The notes beneath the pieces were generated by a model, which did not search any database, was not told the origin of the DNA, and was given only the letters and a program-made list of their open reading frames with translations. A program made the position numbers and the translations under genes. Below, piece after piece: positions 46,916-57,972 of a DNA stretch of 64,000 nucleotides (position 1 is the first letter of the stretch; each line of letters opens with the position of its first letter). The stretch covers positions 310,001-374,000 of the forward strand of contig JAPVLO010000518.1 of the NCBI GenBank assembly GCA_027257055.1, read 5' to 3'. Source of the stretch: Cephalopachus bancanus (lineage: Eukaryota > Chordata > Mammalia > Primates > Tarsiidae).

Positions 46916-47211
46916 AGGCCGAGCATGTTGGCTCACGCTTATAATCCCAGCACTTTGGGAGGCTGAGGTGAGAAGATTGCCTGAGCAATCGAGACCAGCC
47001 TGCAACTTGGTGAGACCTTGTCTCTACAATAAATCAAAAAATTAACCGAATGTAGTGGCACGTGCCTGTAGCTCCAGTTACTTGAAAGGCTGAGGTGGAA
47101 GGATCCCCTGAGCCCATGAGATCGAGGCTGCAGTGGCCTTGAACATGCCACTGTACTCCAGCCTGGGCGACAGAGTGAGACTCTGACTCAAAAAAAAAAA
47201 AAAAAAAAAGA
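46916..47211 (+). mobile_element. Alu, full length with small left-arm deletion
   Basis: 'GGCCGAGCATGTTGGCTCACGC' to 'GAGACTCTGACTC' and a long A tail. 'AAAAAGGAAG' flanks both sides. The 'CCCATGGGTTC' box is lost. Confidence 0.93.
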
Positions 47212-47550
47212 AAAGAAAAAGGAAGTATATATAAAATATTTTTATGACAGAAACTGACTATCAATGATAAAAATAATTATTTTGCATGTATGTGTTTATT
47301 AATCACGTAAATGAGTGGATATCAATCTACTGAAATAATTCTCCTTTATTAGGCCACTAATTCTCAACTTGTGATTATTCAGATGAAAGACAGAGTAGAG
47401 TTTTCTACTATGTGTAAAAAAATAAGTGAACATGATTGGGAGAATATTTACCTATTTAAAAAAGGAACATCTTTTATTTCCTTTAGAAGCACTTATATGA
47501 GAGGACTTCAAGAAATTCATGGAAAAATGGGATTAAAAGATAAAAATAGA

Positions 47551-48977
47551 GAGTTCCTCAGCATTCAGAGAGGAACGAGACCAGTAGCACACCCCACAAC
47601 TCACTCAAGAAGCAACAAGATCCACAGAGTACAAAGAAGAAAATAAAATCAATCAGAGTTGGAATCAGCCAGACTCACCCGAATCACTGCACAAACTGTG
47701 GGCAACCTCTAAATGCAGTGGGAGAGGTGAGTGAGGAGAATTCAGGACTTCTGTACTCCTGCCATGGACTTTGAAGGCTCCCTGAGCCTCATGGGGACTC
47801 CAGTCCCTCACAGGAAACTCCCTTACCTATAGCCGTGCTCTGAGAAACCCACATGGAGCAGTCCAGGAAAAAAGCCCTGAGCAACTCTAGCTGCCATTTC
47901 CCAGAAACTCAACCCTTGCTGACCGCTGCTTTCTAGCAGGCCTAAAAGGGAAAACCCGACACTTTCATTTGGCTCAAGGGTCAATTCCACCGTGGCAGAC
48001 AGCTCCTGGCTTAGGTGAGCTCCTGTGAGAAGACCTCAGCCTAGCTGCACTTCCACGTTCTGAAGACTGCCTGGGGCTAAGGCAGGGACTGGGTGGGACT
48101 TCTTGCCCAAGCAACTTTTCACTCCCAAGGTAAAAGTCTGTAGCCTCTGCACAATGCAGCAGTGTTACCCCAGGAGCCAGGAACTCCTTTCCAGTCCCCA
48201 CTGGGGTAGCCAATTAAGCACACAGGTAGGGAACCTGAGCACTCCCTGCCCCACCAGACATTCCACACCCCCTTTGAGAGTTCAAAACAGATATGGAACT
48301 TGAGTAGTGCTCACAGTCCCATCCATCACTGAGGTTAACTTCCTTGAAGCAACATAAGCCAAGCAAAAATCCCACAGCCACCACTGCAGCTAAATCTCCC
48401 ATGAGCACCACTGGCTGGCTGGTGTCAACTGGCACAGCACATTATGTCTGACATGATACTTTAGGTTTTGGGAAGGTCTGATCCCAGATCCCAGCTAACA
48501 TCACTATCCAAGCCACCCTGGCTTCTCAGGACACCTTAAGCTTGTGCAGGTACCCAGCAGAGCACCACTACAGCTGGCAAGTGAGAAACTTACCACACCA
48601 AGGCTGTATATAACCAAGGGAACCTTACAGTGTCTACGACAGCCCCCTGCTAACCTCAAATAAGAAGAAATAGTCTATTCATATGAGAAGGAACCAGGAG
48701 AATATTTCTGACAATATGAAAAAACAGAGTTCTCCAACACCCCAAAAGACCCTTCAGTATTCACTAATCAAAATGAAATACTTTAAATTCCAGAGACAAA
48801 GTTCAAAAGGTGGGTTATAATATTGCAGATATGGGGATGGTAGGTACGCTTAATGCCCAGACTTCTTTGCTGCTATACAGTGCATCCATGTAACCAAAAA
48901 ACTACTTGTATTCCCCTAAAGCCATTGAAATAGATAAACAGACAAACAAATAAATACATAAATAAATAAAATAAAAT
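47551..48977 (+). mobile_element. L1 with 5' UTR and 3' end but almost no coding region
   Basis: The exact 10-bp duplication 'TAAAAATAGA' at 47541 and 48978 bounds the element. Its first ~1.16 kb is GC-richer and looks like an L1 5' UTR leading into an ORF1 start (48714, MKKQSSPTPQK, followed by a frameshifted FKRWVI motif). At about 48825 the sequence jumps to the L1 terminus ('GGTACGCTTAATGCCC', 'CATGTAACCAAAAAAC') and an A-rich tail. About 5 kb of ORF1/ORF2 is therefore missing. Confidence 0.82.
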
Positions 48978-49134
48978 TAAAAATAGAAACTTTATTTCTT
49001 AACATATGCTCCATCAGGGTCAAGACACTTCAGCAAAGCAACGATACTCGCCATTTAGTCCATCCCTATTAAAATAATTGAGGGTCCTCAGAATTTAAAC
49101 ATGCCAATGCAATCTTTCTCACATTATTATTATT

Positions 49135-49311
49135 ATTATTTAAATTGTATATTTTTTTATTCTAAAATTGTGGGGTACAGTTAAGGGTTAGGTATACAAA
49201 TATTCATTGTGCAGATACCCTTGTTGATGAGGTGTGTCCCCCCTTTCCCCAGACAGATATTGACTACTGTTAATCCCACCTCCCTGCCCCTCCCTGCTCC
49301 CCCCAACACTG
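49135..49311 (-). mobile_element. L1 3' end inside the mariner
   Basis: An (ATT)n and T-rich tail is followed by 'GTGGGGTACAGTTAAGGG' and 'TTGATGAGGTGTGTCCCCCC'. It is almost identical to the copy at the window's left edge (63-200). Mariner homology resumes at 'TGAAGAAAAATGGG'. Confidence 0.87.
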
Positions 49312-49667
49312 AAGAAAAATGGGTGCTCTTTACAGACTTTTTTAAAGATTAGGCATTCAAAGGAACTCTAAAGGAGCCAGATCAGAGTTGTTAGGTGAAT
49401 GTCCAATGCTTTCCCATAGCAACTCTTGGCGAAATTGCGGCTGTTTGGTGAGAGAAGTAAGCAGAAGCATTGTTGTGGTGGAAAAAGACTCTAAGGCAAA
49501 AATTTCAGAGGTGTTTCTCTGCTAAAGCTTTTGCTAACTTTCTCAATATACTCTCACAATCAGCAGATGTTTTCATTCTTTGGCCCTCCAGAAAGTCAAC
49601 AAGCAAAATGCCTTAAAGCATTATCCCAAAGGTCCATGACCTCTTTTCTTGACTGGCCTGCTTTTGC

Positions 49668-49892
49668 TTTTTTTTTTTTTTTAAGTTGGAGTCTTACTCT
49701 GTCACCCAGGCTACAGTGTCATGGCATGCTCACGGCCACCCCAGTGTGGACCTGCTGGACTCAGGTGGTCTTTCCACCTCAGCCTTCCACGTAGCCGGAA
49801 CTACAGGCACGTGCGACCATGCCCGGCTAATTTTTGATTTATTGCAGAGATGAGGTCTTTCCAAGTTGCCCAGGCTGGTCTCAAACCCGTGG
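49668..49892 (-). mobile_element. Alu, 5'-truncated, inside the mariner
   Basis: 'AAGTTGGAGTCTTACTCTG' through 'GAGATGAGGTCTTTCC' and 'CCCAGGCTGGTCTCAAACCC'. It stops before the rest of the left arm. Confidence 0.93.
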
Positions 49893-50072
49893 TTGTCCCT
49901 TCTTAAAATGAGTTATCCATTTGAAAACTGCTAATTTGGGGGACATTGCCCCCATAAACTTTTTGTGAAGTATTAATAATTTCACCATTCTTCTACCCAG
50001 GCTTCACCATAAATTTGATATTTTTTTCCTGCTTCAATTTTAGCAGAATTCATGTTGCTCTGATAGAGGCTG

Positions 50073-50512
50073 ATTTTCTTTCTCTTTAAAATTATGATTA
50101 TAGATAATTGGGGTATACGTCATGATAGACTCTTCTCAAAAGAAGACATATAGGCAGCCAACAGATACATGAAAAAATGCTCAGCCTCACTAATCATCAG
50201 AGAAATGCAAATTAAAACCACAATGAGATACCACCTAACTCCAGTAAGGATGGACCTCATCAATAAATCAAAAAACAATAGATGCTGGCATGGGTTTGGA
50301 GAAAAGTGAATGTTTCTATACTGTTGGTGGGAGTGCAGGCTAGCCTCTATGGAAAGCAGCATGGTAATTTCTAAAAAAACTAAAAATTGACCTTCCATAC
50401 GATCCAGCAATATATCTCCTGGAAATATACCCGGAGGCACATAAATTGTTCTACAAAAAAGACACCTGCACATGCATGTTTATAGCTGCACTATTCACAA
50501 TAGCAAAAACAT
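50073..50512 (+). mobile_element. L1 ORF2 C-terminal fragment inside the mariner
   Basis: 'CTCAGCCTCACTAATCATCAG', 'GAGATACCACCTAACTCC' and 'GCACTATTCACAATAGC' are ORF2 3' coding relics. It lacks the usual L1 3' UTR and A tail. 'TGATAGAGGC' at 50063 and 50511 brackets it and may be a target duplication. Confidence 0.82.
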
Positions 50513-50677
50513 GATAGAGGCAGTTTTTAAAACTGGTGTCTTATTCTTCTTGGTGCCCCAAATTAGATTTTGTTCATATATGCTAATAACAAGTTTGAGT
50601 TTGTACTGATGAAAAAAAATTGAAATCCATGTATGGTTTTTTCCTAATTTGCAAACTTTTTGAAGCCTCTTCATATA

Positions 50678-51469
50678 CATGCAAAAGGAGTAATAACAAT
50701 GTTAGCAGAAGCCAGCAATGTCACTGTACAAAGCAAATTTATATGTTGATTGAAACAGAATAATTCTAGTCAGAATTTTGGCAAAGATAATTCTATTTCC
50801 TTAAAAATACGTTCCATTTCAGTCTTCAATGAATAAAGATTATATTTCCTTTGAATGAATGAAAGTAAGTAATTACATCTCCCCCAACCCTCATCTCAAT
50901 AGAGGCAGGCTGTACTTATCTATTTATATAGTGGAGTAAAGTAGAGTTGAATAATCTAATAAGAACAATAAGCATTTCATTCCTTCTAGAATGACTGTAT
51001 TACCAGAAGCCTGCAAACTAGCTTTAATCAAGGGAGATCAATTTAAAGATGCATCTTCTAGTCTTAACTAAAGCACTTAGTGATTCAGTTACATTGAAGT
51101 TTGAAATGCAAAGAATGAAAACGGAAACTTTATTTGGTAGTTAACTCTAAAGGCAGCTTTAAATGAATATTCACAAAAAAAGAATGACGAAAATGAATTA
51201 AGTAGTATGCAAAAGACAAAAAGAAAGAACAATTAGTTCAAAAAGAACTTTAAATGGAAAGAAAGGCCTTAGCCTGCTACATATACAAATTAATAAGATA
51301 ATGTTATTCCCATTAGGCAAAGCATTATTGTTACATCGTATGCATCCATTTCATGCCATAGCTGTACGACAGAAATGGATAGAACATACATTTACCTAGA
51401 GGGCAGATTGTTATACCTGGTGAGAAAGAACAGAAGAGACAGTGTTTGTGAGTTCCTGTAGTTCAACAA
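50678..51469. other. Unassigned DNA
   Basis: Nothing recognised. Confidence 0.5.
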
Positions 51470-51685
51470 ACATTTATCCAGCACTCAAATATGGGTCAGA
51501 CGTTGGAATTAAGGTTGGGAATAAAATGTATGAATAAGACAGAGTCACTAATTCCCTCAATGAGCTCATGGTCACTTAGGGAGAATAGACATGTAAACAG
51601 ATAATAATTTAGAGCTCATTAGTCACTGCAATAAACAGTGCAAAGACCTAGCTGCACATTTTCTGGCAATGGACATGCGATAAAA
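51470..51685 (-). repeat. Ancient L2/MIR-like repeat
   Basis: 'AACAAACATTTATCCAGCAC' with 'GAATAAGACAGAGTC' and 'GAGCTCATGGTCACTTAGGG' resembles the widespread ancient 'storage' repeats of L2/MIR3 type. The family is uncertain. Confidence 0.5.
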
Positions 51686-52460
51686 GCTGGCCTAACCTAG
51701 GGGTATAAATCTTAAATTGTGTTATTAGGCATTAAAATGTAACCTCTACCTTATACCAGTAGATCCTATGACTACCAAGGCAGACATGGAGTCTCTTTTA
51801 GTGTTTTCTGCCACAAAATTGTGACTTGTTAATCATGTGCTTTTAATATATCTTGAAACTGCAAATAGACCTGAGCAGAATGGATTTAATTTTCTAACGA
51901 TTGATCAAATCCAAAAAGATGCAGAAATACTAGCATTTTGGATGAAGAGAGTTGAAAAAGTGACCATTTAAACTTGTAACCATCAATAAACCATAGTGAA
52001 AAATTTGGATTCCAAATGGAGAAAAGTACTTTAAGAAGTTGCTGCTTCTGAGACGGACTTATGTGATTTGTCTCAACATATCAATTCTATCAAGTTAGAT
52101 GTGTTTTGGACTCATATTGGAACTGGAGTTCACAGTGAAGCTTTTCATTGGCACGTTTTGAATAAGCTTAGCTTTATGAACCATGAAAAGGTCTGAGGCA
52201 GGGAGATTGCATCCCATGTGATAAAACTTAAAGGAGTGATATAAGATATGGACACTACCACAGCAGCTGGATAGAGAGTGCTTGCCTTTAGTGACAGGAA
52301 AACTTGAGAAAGGCTTTCTCCAGACCATCTGCAGAACCATCAGACACACACCCCTTCCCATGGTTTGAAGTTATCTCCATGTGTGCTTGCAAAGGATGTT
52401 TGGAGCAGATCCTGCAAGAGACAGGGGCACTTGGAGGGAGTATTCCATTCAAAACGATTA
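51686..52460. other. Unassigned DNA
   Basis: Nothing recognised. Confidence 0.5.
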
Positions 52461-52477
52461 GAAAATTTAGGCTTTTT

Positions 52478-52897
52478 TAGCTGGGCTCGGTGGCTCAGCC
52501 TGTAATCCTGCGCCTTTGGGATGCTGAGGTGAGTGGATTGCCTGAGCCCACGGGTTCGAGACCCGCCTGGGCAGGCAAGACCTCATCTCTGCAATAAATC
52601 AAAAAATCAGCCGGGCGTGATAGCGCATGCCTGTAATTCCGGCTACTTGGAAGGTTGAGATGAGTGGATTGCCTGAGCCCGGGGGTTCGAGACCCACCTG
52701 GGCAGGCAAGACTTCATCTCTACAATAAATCAAAAAATCAGCCGGGCATGGTAGCGCATGCTTGTAATTCCGGCTACTTGGAAGGCTGAGGCGGAAGGAT
52801 CGCCAGAGCCCAGCAGGTGGAGGCTGTGGTGGCTGGAAGCGGACACTGCACTCCAGTCTGGGCGACAGAGTGAGACTCCAACTCAAAAAAAGAAAAA
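52478..52897 (+). mobile_element. Three-armed young Alu
   Basis: The element reads left arm, start of right arm, left-arm segment again, then a complete right arm, 420 bp in total. The ~130-bp unit at 52525-52655 repeats at 52656-52787 with about 94% identity by eye. A single 17-bp duplication, 'GAAAATTTAGGCTTTTT' (52461 and 52898), encloses the whole element. Confidence 0.95.
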
Positions 52898-52914
52898 GAA
52901 AATTTAGGCTTTTT

Positions 52915-53274
52915 ATCACAGAAGTTCTCGTTATTCAGCATTCAAGAACCTTGATTTTTCACATGACTAGGATTCTGATGATATACCTCAGGACGCCCAG
53001 ACACTTATTACTAGTTGGAACATTGTAATCACAATATTATACATCTAATATGTGAATTACAAGATAAAGTTCCCATCCTCACGCTTTACACTTTATTGTT
53101 CCTATTTATGTCATAACTAGTTCCTGTACTAGTTGTAACTGTCAAAAGAGAGAAATGATTCTGATCAACATAAAACCTGCAGCCTAGTGGGGAAGATAGA
53201 CCTTTTATCTTTCAAATTACAGAAATAATTAGGAAATTTTAATTGTAAAAAATTTTTTAAAATGTTATTTTAAA
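52915..53274. other. Unassigned DNA
   Basis: Nothing recognised. Confidence 0.5.
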
Positions 53275-53322
53275 GATGTGGGGTACAACGCAGGATTAGG
53301 TATGTAAGTGTTCATCGTACAG
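53275..53322 (-). mobile_element. Very short L1 3' end
   Basis: Only 'GTGGGGTACAACGCAGG' and about 25 further bases of the L1 terminus remain, preceded by a T-rich tail. Confidence 0.7.
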
Positions 53323-54560
53323 CAGAAGTTTGGGCCTCTCATTGATGTGCTGAATGTTTTTAAGGAGAGATGCAAAGGGTTAGAGAGCACCTGTTGGGGA
53401 TCCTACTCTGGCTTGAGGGGATTGAGGGAAGTCTTCCTTGATGTTTAGGCAGAGATCTGAGGAATGACTAGGTGGGGTGGGGACAGGGGAGTGGCCATGT
53501 ACATAAAACAGTGCCTGTCACAGAGTAGGCACAGTATACATTTATTTAATTAATGATGCAACAGCACATGCTGCTTGATTCTTTGCCAAAGTTGATGAGG
53601 TTGCCATGCAGCCTTCAAGGTCATGATTACAAGGTTTTTTGTTTCTGGAAGCTCTGTCATGAGTGCTATGGCAACTTTAATAAGAAGTTTCCATTTACTA
53701 TGGGGGAGGTATGGAAGGTTTTTGGGAATTGCTTCACACTACTAGGAATCAATTTCTAAGGAATCATGCCTCTAGAACAACTCAACCTCAGGAAGTTGGC
53801 AAGAGATTTCTAAAGCTGTTCCCTAGAAACTGAGAGAAGTTACACCACTAGGTATAAATTTAGTCATATGTAATGTAGATAACAGGTATAACATCAGTCT
53901 AAATCTGTGGTAAATGATCCATATTCAATGTAAGCCAAAATCAGATCCCATACCCCTTACATATAGGATATCTTTCTAGTTGTATTTACCAAAACAATGG
54001 TGAAATATTTGTTAGGAAATTAAGGGTTTTCTGTACTAGTTTATTATACTACACTATAATAAAGATTGATATAGAAAAACATAAAGTGACATTTCTTTGG
54101 GTTAAATGACTCCTCTTACTGTCACACCACATTTCATGAGTTTTATTTTCACTGAATACTAAGTGAGGCAGTGGCTTGTGTAATAATGTCTAACTTTGAG
54201 ATATGCTTGAGAGGGTGGTTTTTCCAGCTATCAAAACAATAATTAACATGTACACCTATTAATCCATCATTGACATCTGAAGTTTTTGATTTTTTGAGTG
54301 ACAGAGTAATATATAGAACTTTTTGCAAATTCACATATAGCAATCTTGTGAATAGCACAGTCACCTTTTAAACTTTCCCAACTGGTGTTTGAAGCACTGA
54401 CTCTCAAGTAGACCACTAAGAGTCCTCTCAATCAACCCTCCCACCCTTCCCTTTACAGCAATTCTCAAAATGGAACTGGTTACAGTTGCTACACCTAGTC
54501 CATCTTCTTACCCTTCAGTTGGCAAATGAAGATGATGAGAACAACAAATGTGTTTGGCTT
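53323..54560. other. Unassigned DNA
   Basis: A short 'CAGTGCCTGTCACAGAGTAGG' patch (53510-53545) is probably L2 or MIR. Otherwise nothing. Confidence 0.5.
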
Positions 54561-54765
54561 GGAAGGGTGAGATGTGGCTACATGAGGTAGAATGAGATTA
54601 TGACTCTTCAAGGGTCCTGCTTGGCTCCAGAGAGACATATGAGGATGGCTCCAGTGAACATCTTGGGGGCAGAGACCATGAGTTATTTTTATCTCACTAT
54701 CTCTAGGGCCCATCATAGGACTTGATACATGAGAACTCACTGAATCAATGAACAAATTGCCTGAG
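54561..54765 (+). repeat. L2 fragment
   Basis: 'GGGGGCAGAGACCATGAG' with 'TCTCTAGGGCCCATCATAGG' follows the L2 3' end. The left limit is vague. Confidence 0.5.
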
Positions 54766-55107
54766 CAAGGGGATGGAAAAGCAGTGAAAGCTCTCATGGG
54801 AAAGTGAGTGAACCAGCAGGAAAAGTAGCTTCTGCAGTTTCTGGTGTTGTTATAACCTGCCATGATGTCACCCAGATGACTTTCTTGTTGATAATTACTA
54901 ATGTTTAATTTCTGGTAAAAATATTTTAAAACATTTGACCTTATATTTTAAATCCTGCATCATACTACTATTAAATTGGATTTTATTACTCTCAGCTTAA
55001 AGCCTTTAGGACTCCCAAATGCCTACTGGATAAAGTCCATAGTTTTTGACAGAGTTTTTTGTTTGTTTGTTTTTAGATTAGAAAATATAGTTTATTTAAA
55101 AGTAAAT
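54766..55107. other. Unassigned DNA
   Basis: Nothing recognised. Confidence 0.5.

Positions 55108-55139
<32 letters not shown>
55108..55139 (+). repeat. (GA)n microsatellite
   Basis: About 15 GA units. The Glu/Arg reading frames around it come from the repeat. Confidence 0.95.
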
Positions 55140-55141
<2 letters not shown>

Positions 55142-55439
55142 AGATTCACCTTCCCAAGGTGGGAGAAGCATGGCGATAGCCATAGCTCAGAGAGCACAGG
55201 GCCACACCAGAGTCTTTGGTTGAACTTAGCTACTTGTAGTTTCCACAACCGGGCCATTTCATGGCTGCTTTTGTACCTGTCTCCTTTGGCTTCTTCCCTG
55301 TGCCAAGAAGTATATCATCCACTCATCTTGTAAGACAACTCTGAAAATGTGTCTGACCTCCTCTTTATTCCCTTGTATATCCCTCCATCACAGCACCCGT
55401 AATACATCATTGCATTTGCTGGTTTACATCAATATCTCT

Positions 55440-55580
55440 GTTTTCCAGACAGAGACCTCTCTGACAGTAGGGACTACACCTTCACATTCATTTCTGTATC
55501 TCAAGCACACATCACAGTGCCTGTAACATGGTAAACACAGTAAAAGCAGGCTAAATGAGTGGATGAATAACTCAATGAGC
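55440..55580 (+). repeat. L2 3' end
   Basis: 'CAGTAGGGACTACACC', 'CATTTCTGTATCTCAAGC' and 'CACAGTGCCTGTAACATGG' followed by 'GAATAACTCAATGAGC' match the L2 terminal region. Confidence 0.7.
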
Positions 55581-55908
55581 ATTTCCCTCTTATCACTGTT
55601 TGCGTCACAACAGGGCCAAGTTTTCTGTCTCTTTCACACTTATACTCACTAAGGTTCTAATTTTATGTCTCTGACATGGGGAAGAATGGTACATAATATT
55701 TCAACAGGTACATTTGAAAGAATGGTCTTTTCAGTATTTTACATGTTCCCAGAAAAGTCTACTGACTTTTCCTATGATACTTCAGTAGTTGACTTTTTAG
55801 GGGCTTACAGACTGTGTTAACATGGGTGGCCAGAAGGGGTTTTATAAAACATTTGCATGACATATCAACATATCACACAGAATATATACACCTGTTTATT
55901 GAGTCAAT
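55581..55908. other. Unassigned DNA
   Basis: Nothing recognised. Confidence 0.5.
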
Positions 55909-56199
55909 TACTTTTTTTTTTTTTGGTCAGAGTCTCACTGCCACCCAGGCTGGAATGCAGTGACGTGTTCACAGCCACTGCAGCCTCGACCTGCTGGGCT
56001 CAGGAGATCCTTCTGTCTCAGCCTCCCAAACAGCTGGGACTACAGGTGTGCGCCACCACGCCTGGCTAATTTTTGATTTATTGTAGAGACAAGCTCTTGC
56101 CAAGTTGCCCAGGCTGGCCTGAACCCCTGGGCTCAGGCAATCCTCTTGCTTTAGCCTCCCAAAGTACTGGGATTACAGCTGTGAGCCACTGCGCCTGGT
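55909..56199 (-). mobile_element. Alu, full length
   Basis: 'GGTCAGAGTCTCACTGCC' through 'GAGCCACTGCGCCTGG'. It differs from most others in lacking the 'GAGTTGGAG' start and looks older. Confidence 0.93.
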
Positions 56200-57408
56200 G
56201 ACCTTCTCTTGTGACTGCTTTCTATAAAAATGCAGTGTGCAGACAATGTTAATTTTGAAATATGAAAGATATTTTCATTCATTGAAAATCTTTAAAAAAT
56301 ATTTAAAGCAAATTAAAGAAAACCAAACAGAGCAAAAACCCATACCTTTCCAAGTTTTAAGAAAGGAGATCTGGGTGAGGTGAGAAGTAATATTTAAAAG
56401 TGCATTTTACTTTAAGCCATCTCAGACTTCTATTTCAGAATGCTTTAAACAATCAACTACTTTTTGAGAAGGAAAGATAATTTATAGACTATGTAACCCC
56501 TTTCAAAAATACAGAGGAAAAATAAAAGGTACGCATACAGGTGACATCAGGGAGAAGAAACTCATGGGTGGAAGTAACAGGCAAATGACAACAGATGTTT
56601 TTAGCTCCCTAAATGGGAGAAGCAGCTGTAAGAAGAAGTAATTTCTTATCTTCTCTAATTTACTTTCCCAGTCATCCTTTACTCCTCTTTCTCTCTCTCC
56701 ACTAAAACTGCTAAATTCTTAAATTCTCCCTAGATTCAAATTCCAATACACTTCATTCTAGTTCCTCCTTCTGAATGAACATAAATGAATTTTATTTTCA
56801 TGGTTCACTTTCCCCACAATTTATGCACGTTCTGATATCCTAATTCAGATTTTCATTCTATTCATTTTTCACATTAATTCTCAACTGACTGACCCTCTTC
56901 ATCTGTAATTATTACCATGAAAGTTTTGAATATCATTAAACTCTTCTCACTGACTGCATTAACTTTAAGGTAATTTGATTAATTCAGTAAGCCACGGGTA
57001 GATGCCAATTTAACACTTCGAAGAATTTGTGCATTATCAGTGTTTTGCAGCAACTAGATTTAAAAGATAAATGAAATCCTTGGGGACCAGATTTTTAAAA
57101 AGGCTGGTAGTTTCCCTGTAAGATTTTAAGTAATTTTGTTTTGCTTTCAAAAGTGCATTCTAAATTATTTCCCCTAGAATTACAAATAGAGCATCCCTCT
57201 GCATTTCCCTGCAGTCTTGGTGTAATAACTTTTCATTTCTGTGGAGCATGTATATTTCCAGGACTCAGCCAAAGGTTCTTCACTTGGGAAAACACAATGG
57301 CTTGGAGGCAGCAAACGTTATCAACTGATAAATTGTAGAACAATATAGCCTGCCAAAATCCTCACTGTGAAATGGTTTTTGTTCTCTTCAACATTTGTCA
57401 AACAAAAA

Positions 57409-57410
<2 letters not shown>
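56200..57410. other. Unassigned DNA, 1.2 kb
   Basis: No gene or repeat was recognised. Confidence 0.5.
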
Positions 57411-57456
<46 letters not shown>

Positions 57457-57497
57457 CGCGCGCGCGTGCGTGTGTGTGAGTGTGTGTGTGTGTGTGT
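57411..57497 (+). repeat. (TG)n(CG)n(TG)n alternating tract
   Basis: About 18 TG units, roughly nine CG units, and again about 14 TG units with one GA interruption. The sequence is almost strictly alternating purine/pyrimidine, the class that favours left-handed Z-DNA. The CG core stands out in otherwise CpG-poor DNA. Confidence 0.97.
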
Positions 57498-57661
57498 TTT
57501 CAGTGCCTTATTCCACTTTCATCATTAGCTGCATTGTATTCAAATAAAGCAGCTGTAAATGAAAATGATGAGGGGGATGACAGAGAGTGTTGAAGGGCCC
57601 CGTGCAGATCTTGGCAAAAGTAATACTTGCTTATGGTAAATGTCAACATTTTCCTTTAAAG

Positions 57662-57964
57662 CTGGACTCCTCAACCCCACGCCGTGAACTGATACTGGAC
57701 CCTGGCCTATCAGGAACTGGGTTGCACAACAGGAGGTGAGTGGTGGTTGAGCAGAGTTCCCTCTTCTGTCAGATCAGCCATGATGTTAGATTCTCACAGG
57801 AGAATGAACCCTATTGAGAACTAACTGCGCATGGAGAGATCTAGGTTGTGCGCTCCTTATAAGAATCCAATGCCTGATGATCGCCCTCCCACCCCACCCC
57901 CTTCCATGGAAAAATTGTCTTCCACAAAGCCAGTCTCTGTTGCCAAAAATGTTGAGGACCACTG
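57662..57964 (+). mobile_element. MER1, nonautonomous hAT-Charlie transposon
   Basis: Ends 'CTGGACTCCTCAACCCC' and 'GTTGAGGACCACTG' are flanked by an exact 8-bp 'CTTTAAAG' (57654 and 57965). Interior 'CTTCTGTCAGATCAGCC' and 'GGAAAAATTGTCTTCCAC' match the copy at 11952, but about 100 bp are missing. Confidence 0.93.
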
Positions 57965-57972
57965 CTTTAAAG

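Larger units (their letters stand above)
47496..50677 (-). mobile_element. Mariner transposon, hollowed by four nested insertions
   Basis: Both ends are recognisable: left 'TATGAGAGGACTTCAAGAAA' and, on the opposite strand at the right edge, 'TATGAAGAGGCTTCAAAAAG', each next to TA. On the minus strand, from right to left, the segments give transposase relics: HHNNASAYFSHQTAAI at 49400-49480 (family form HDNAPAHSS.QT.AI), ALACLNSEDPQ and GLNGEYR near 49040-49110, and KCLDPDGAYVKK plus a stop at 48990-49030. Four retroelements (two L1 tails or derivatives, one Alu, one ORF2 piece) occupy roughly 2.2 of the 3.2 kb. Frameshifts and substitutions in the catalytic region rule out activity. It belongs to a mariner lineage different from the relic at 44155. 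Confidence 0.88.

Noticed and set aside
57411..57497. CpG island
   Set aside because: The CpGs are confined to a dinucleotide repeat, and the surroundings are CpG-poor with no promoter features.
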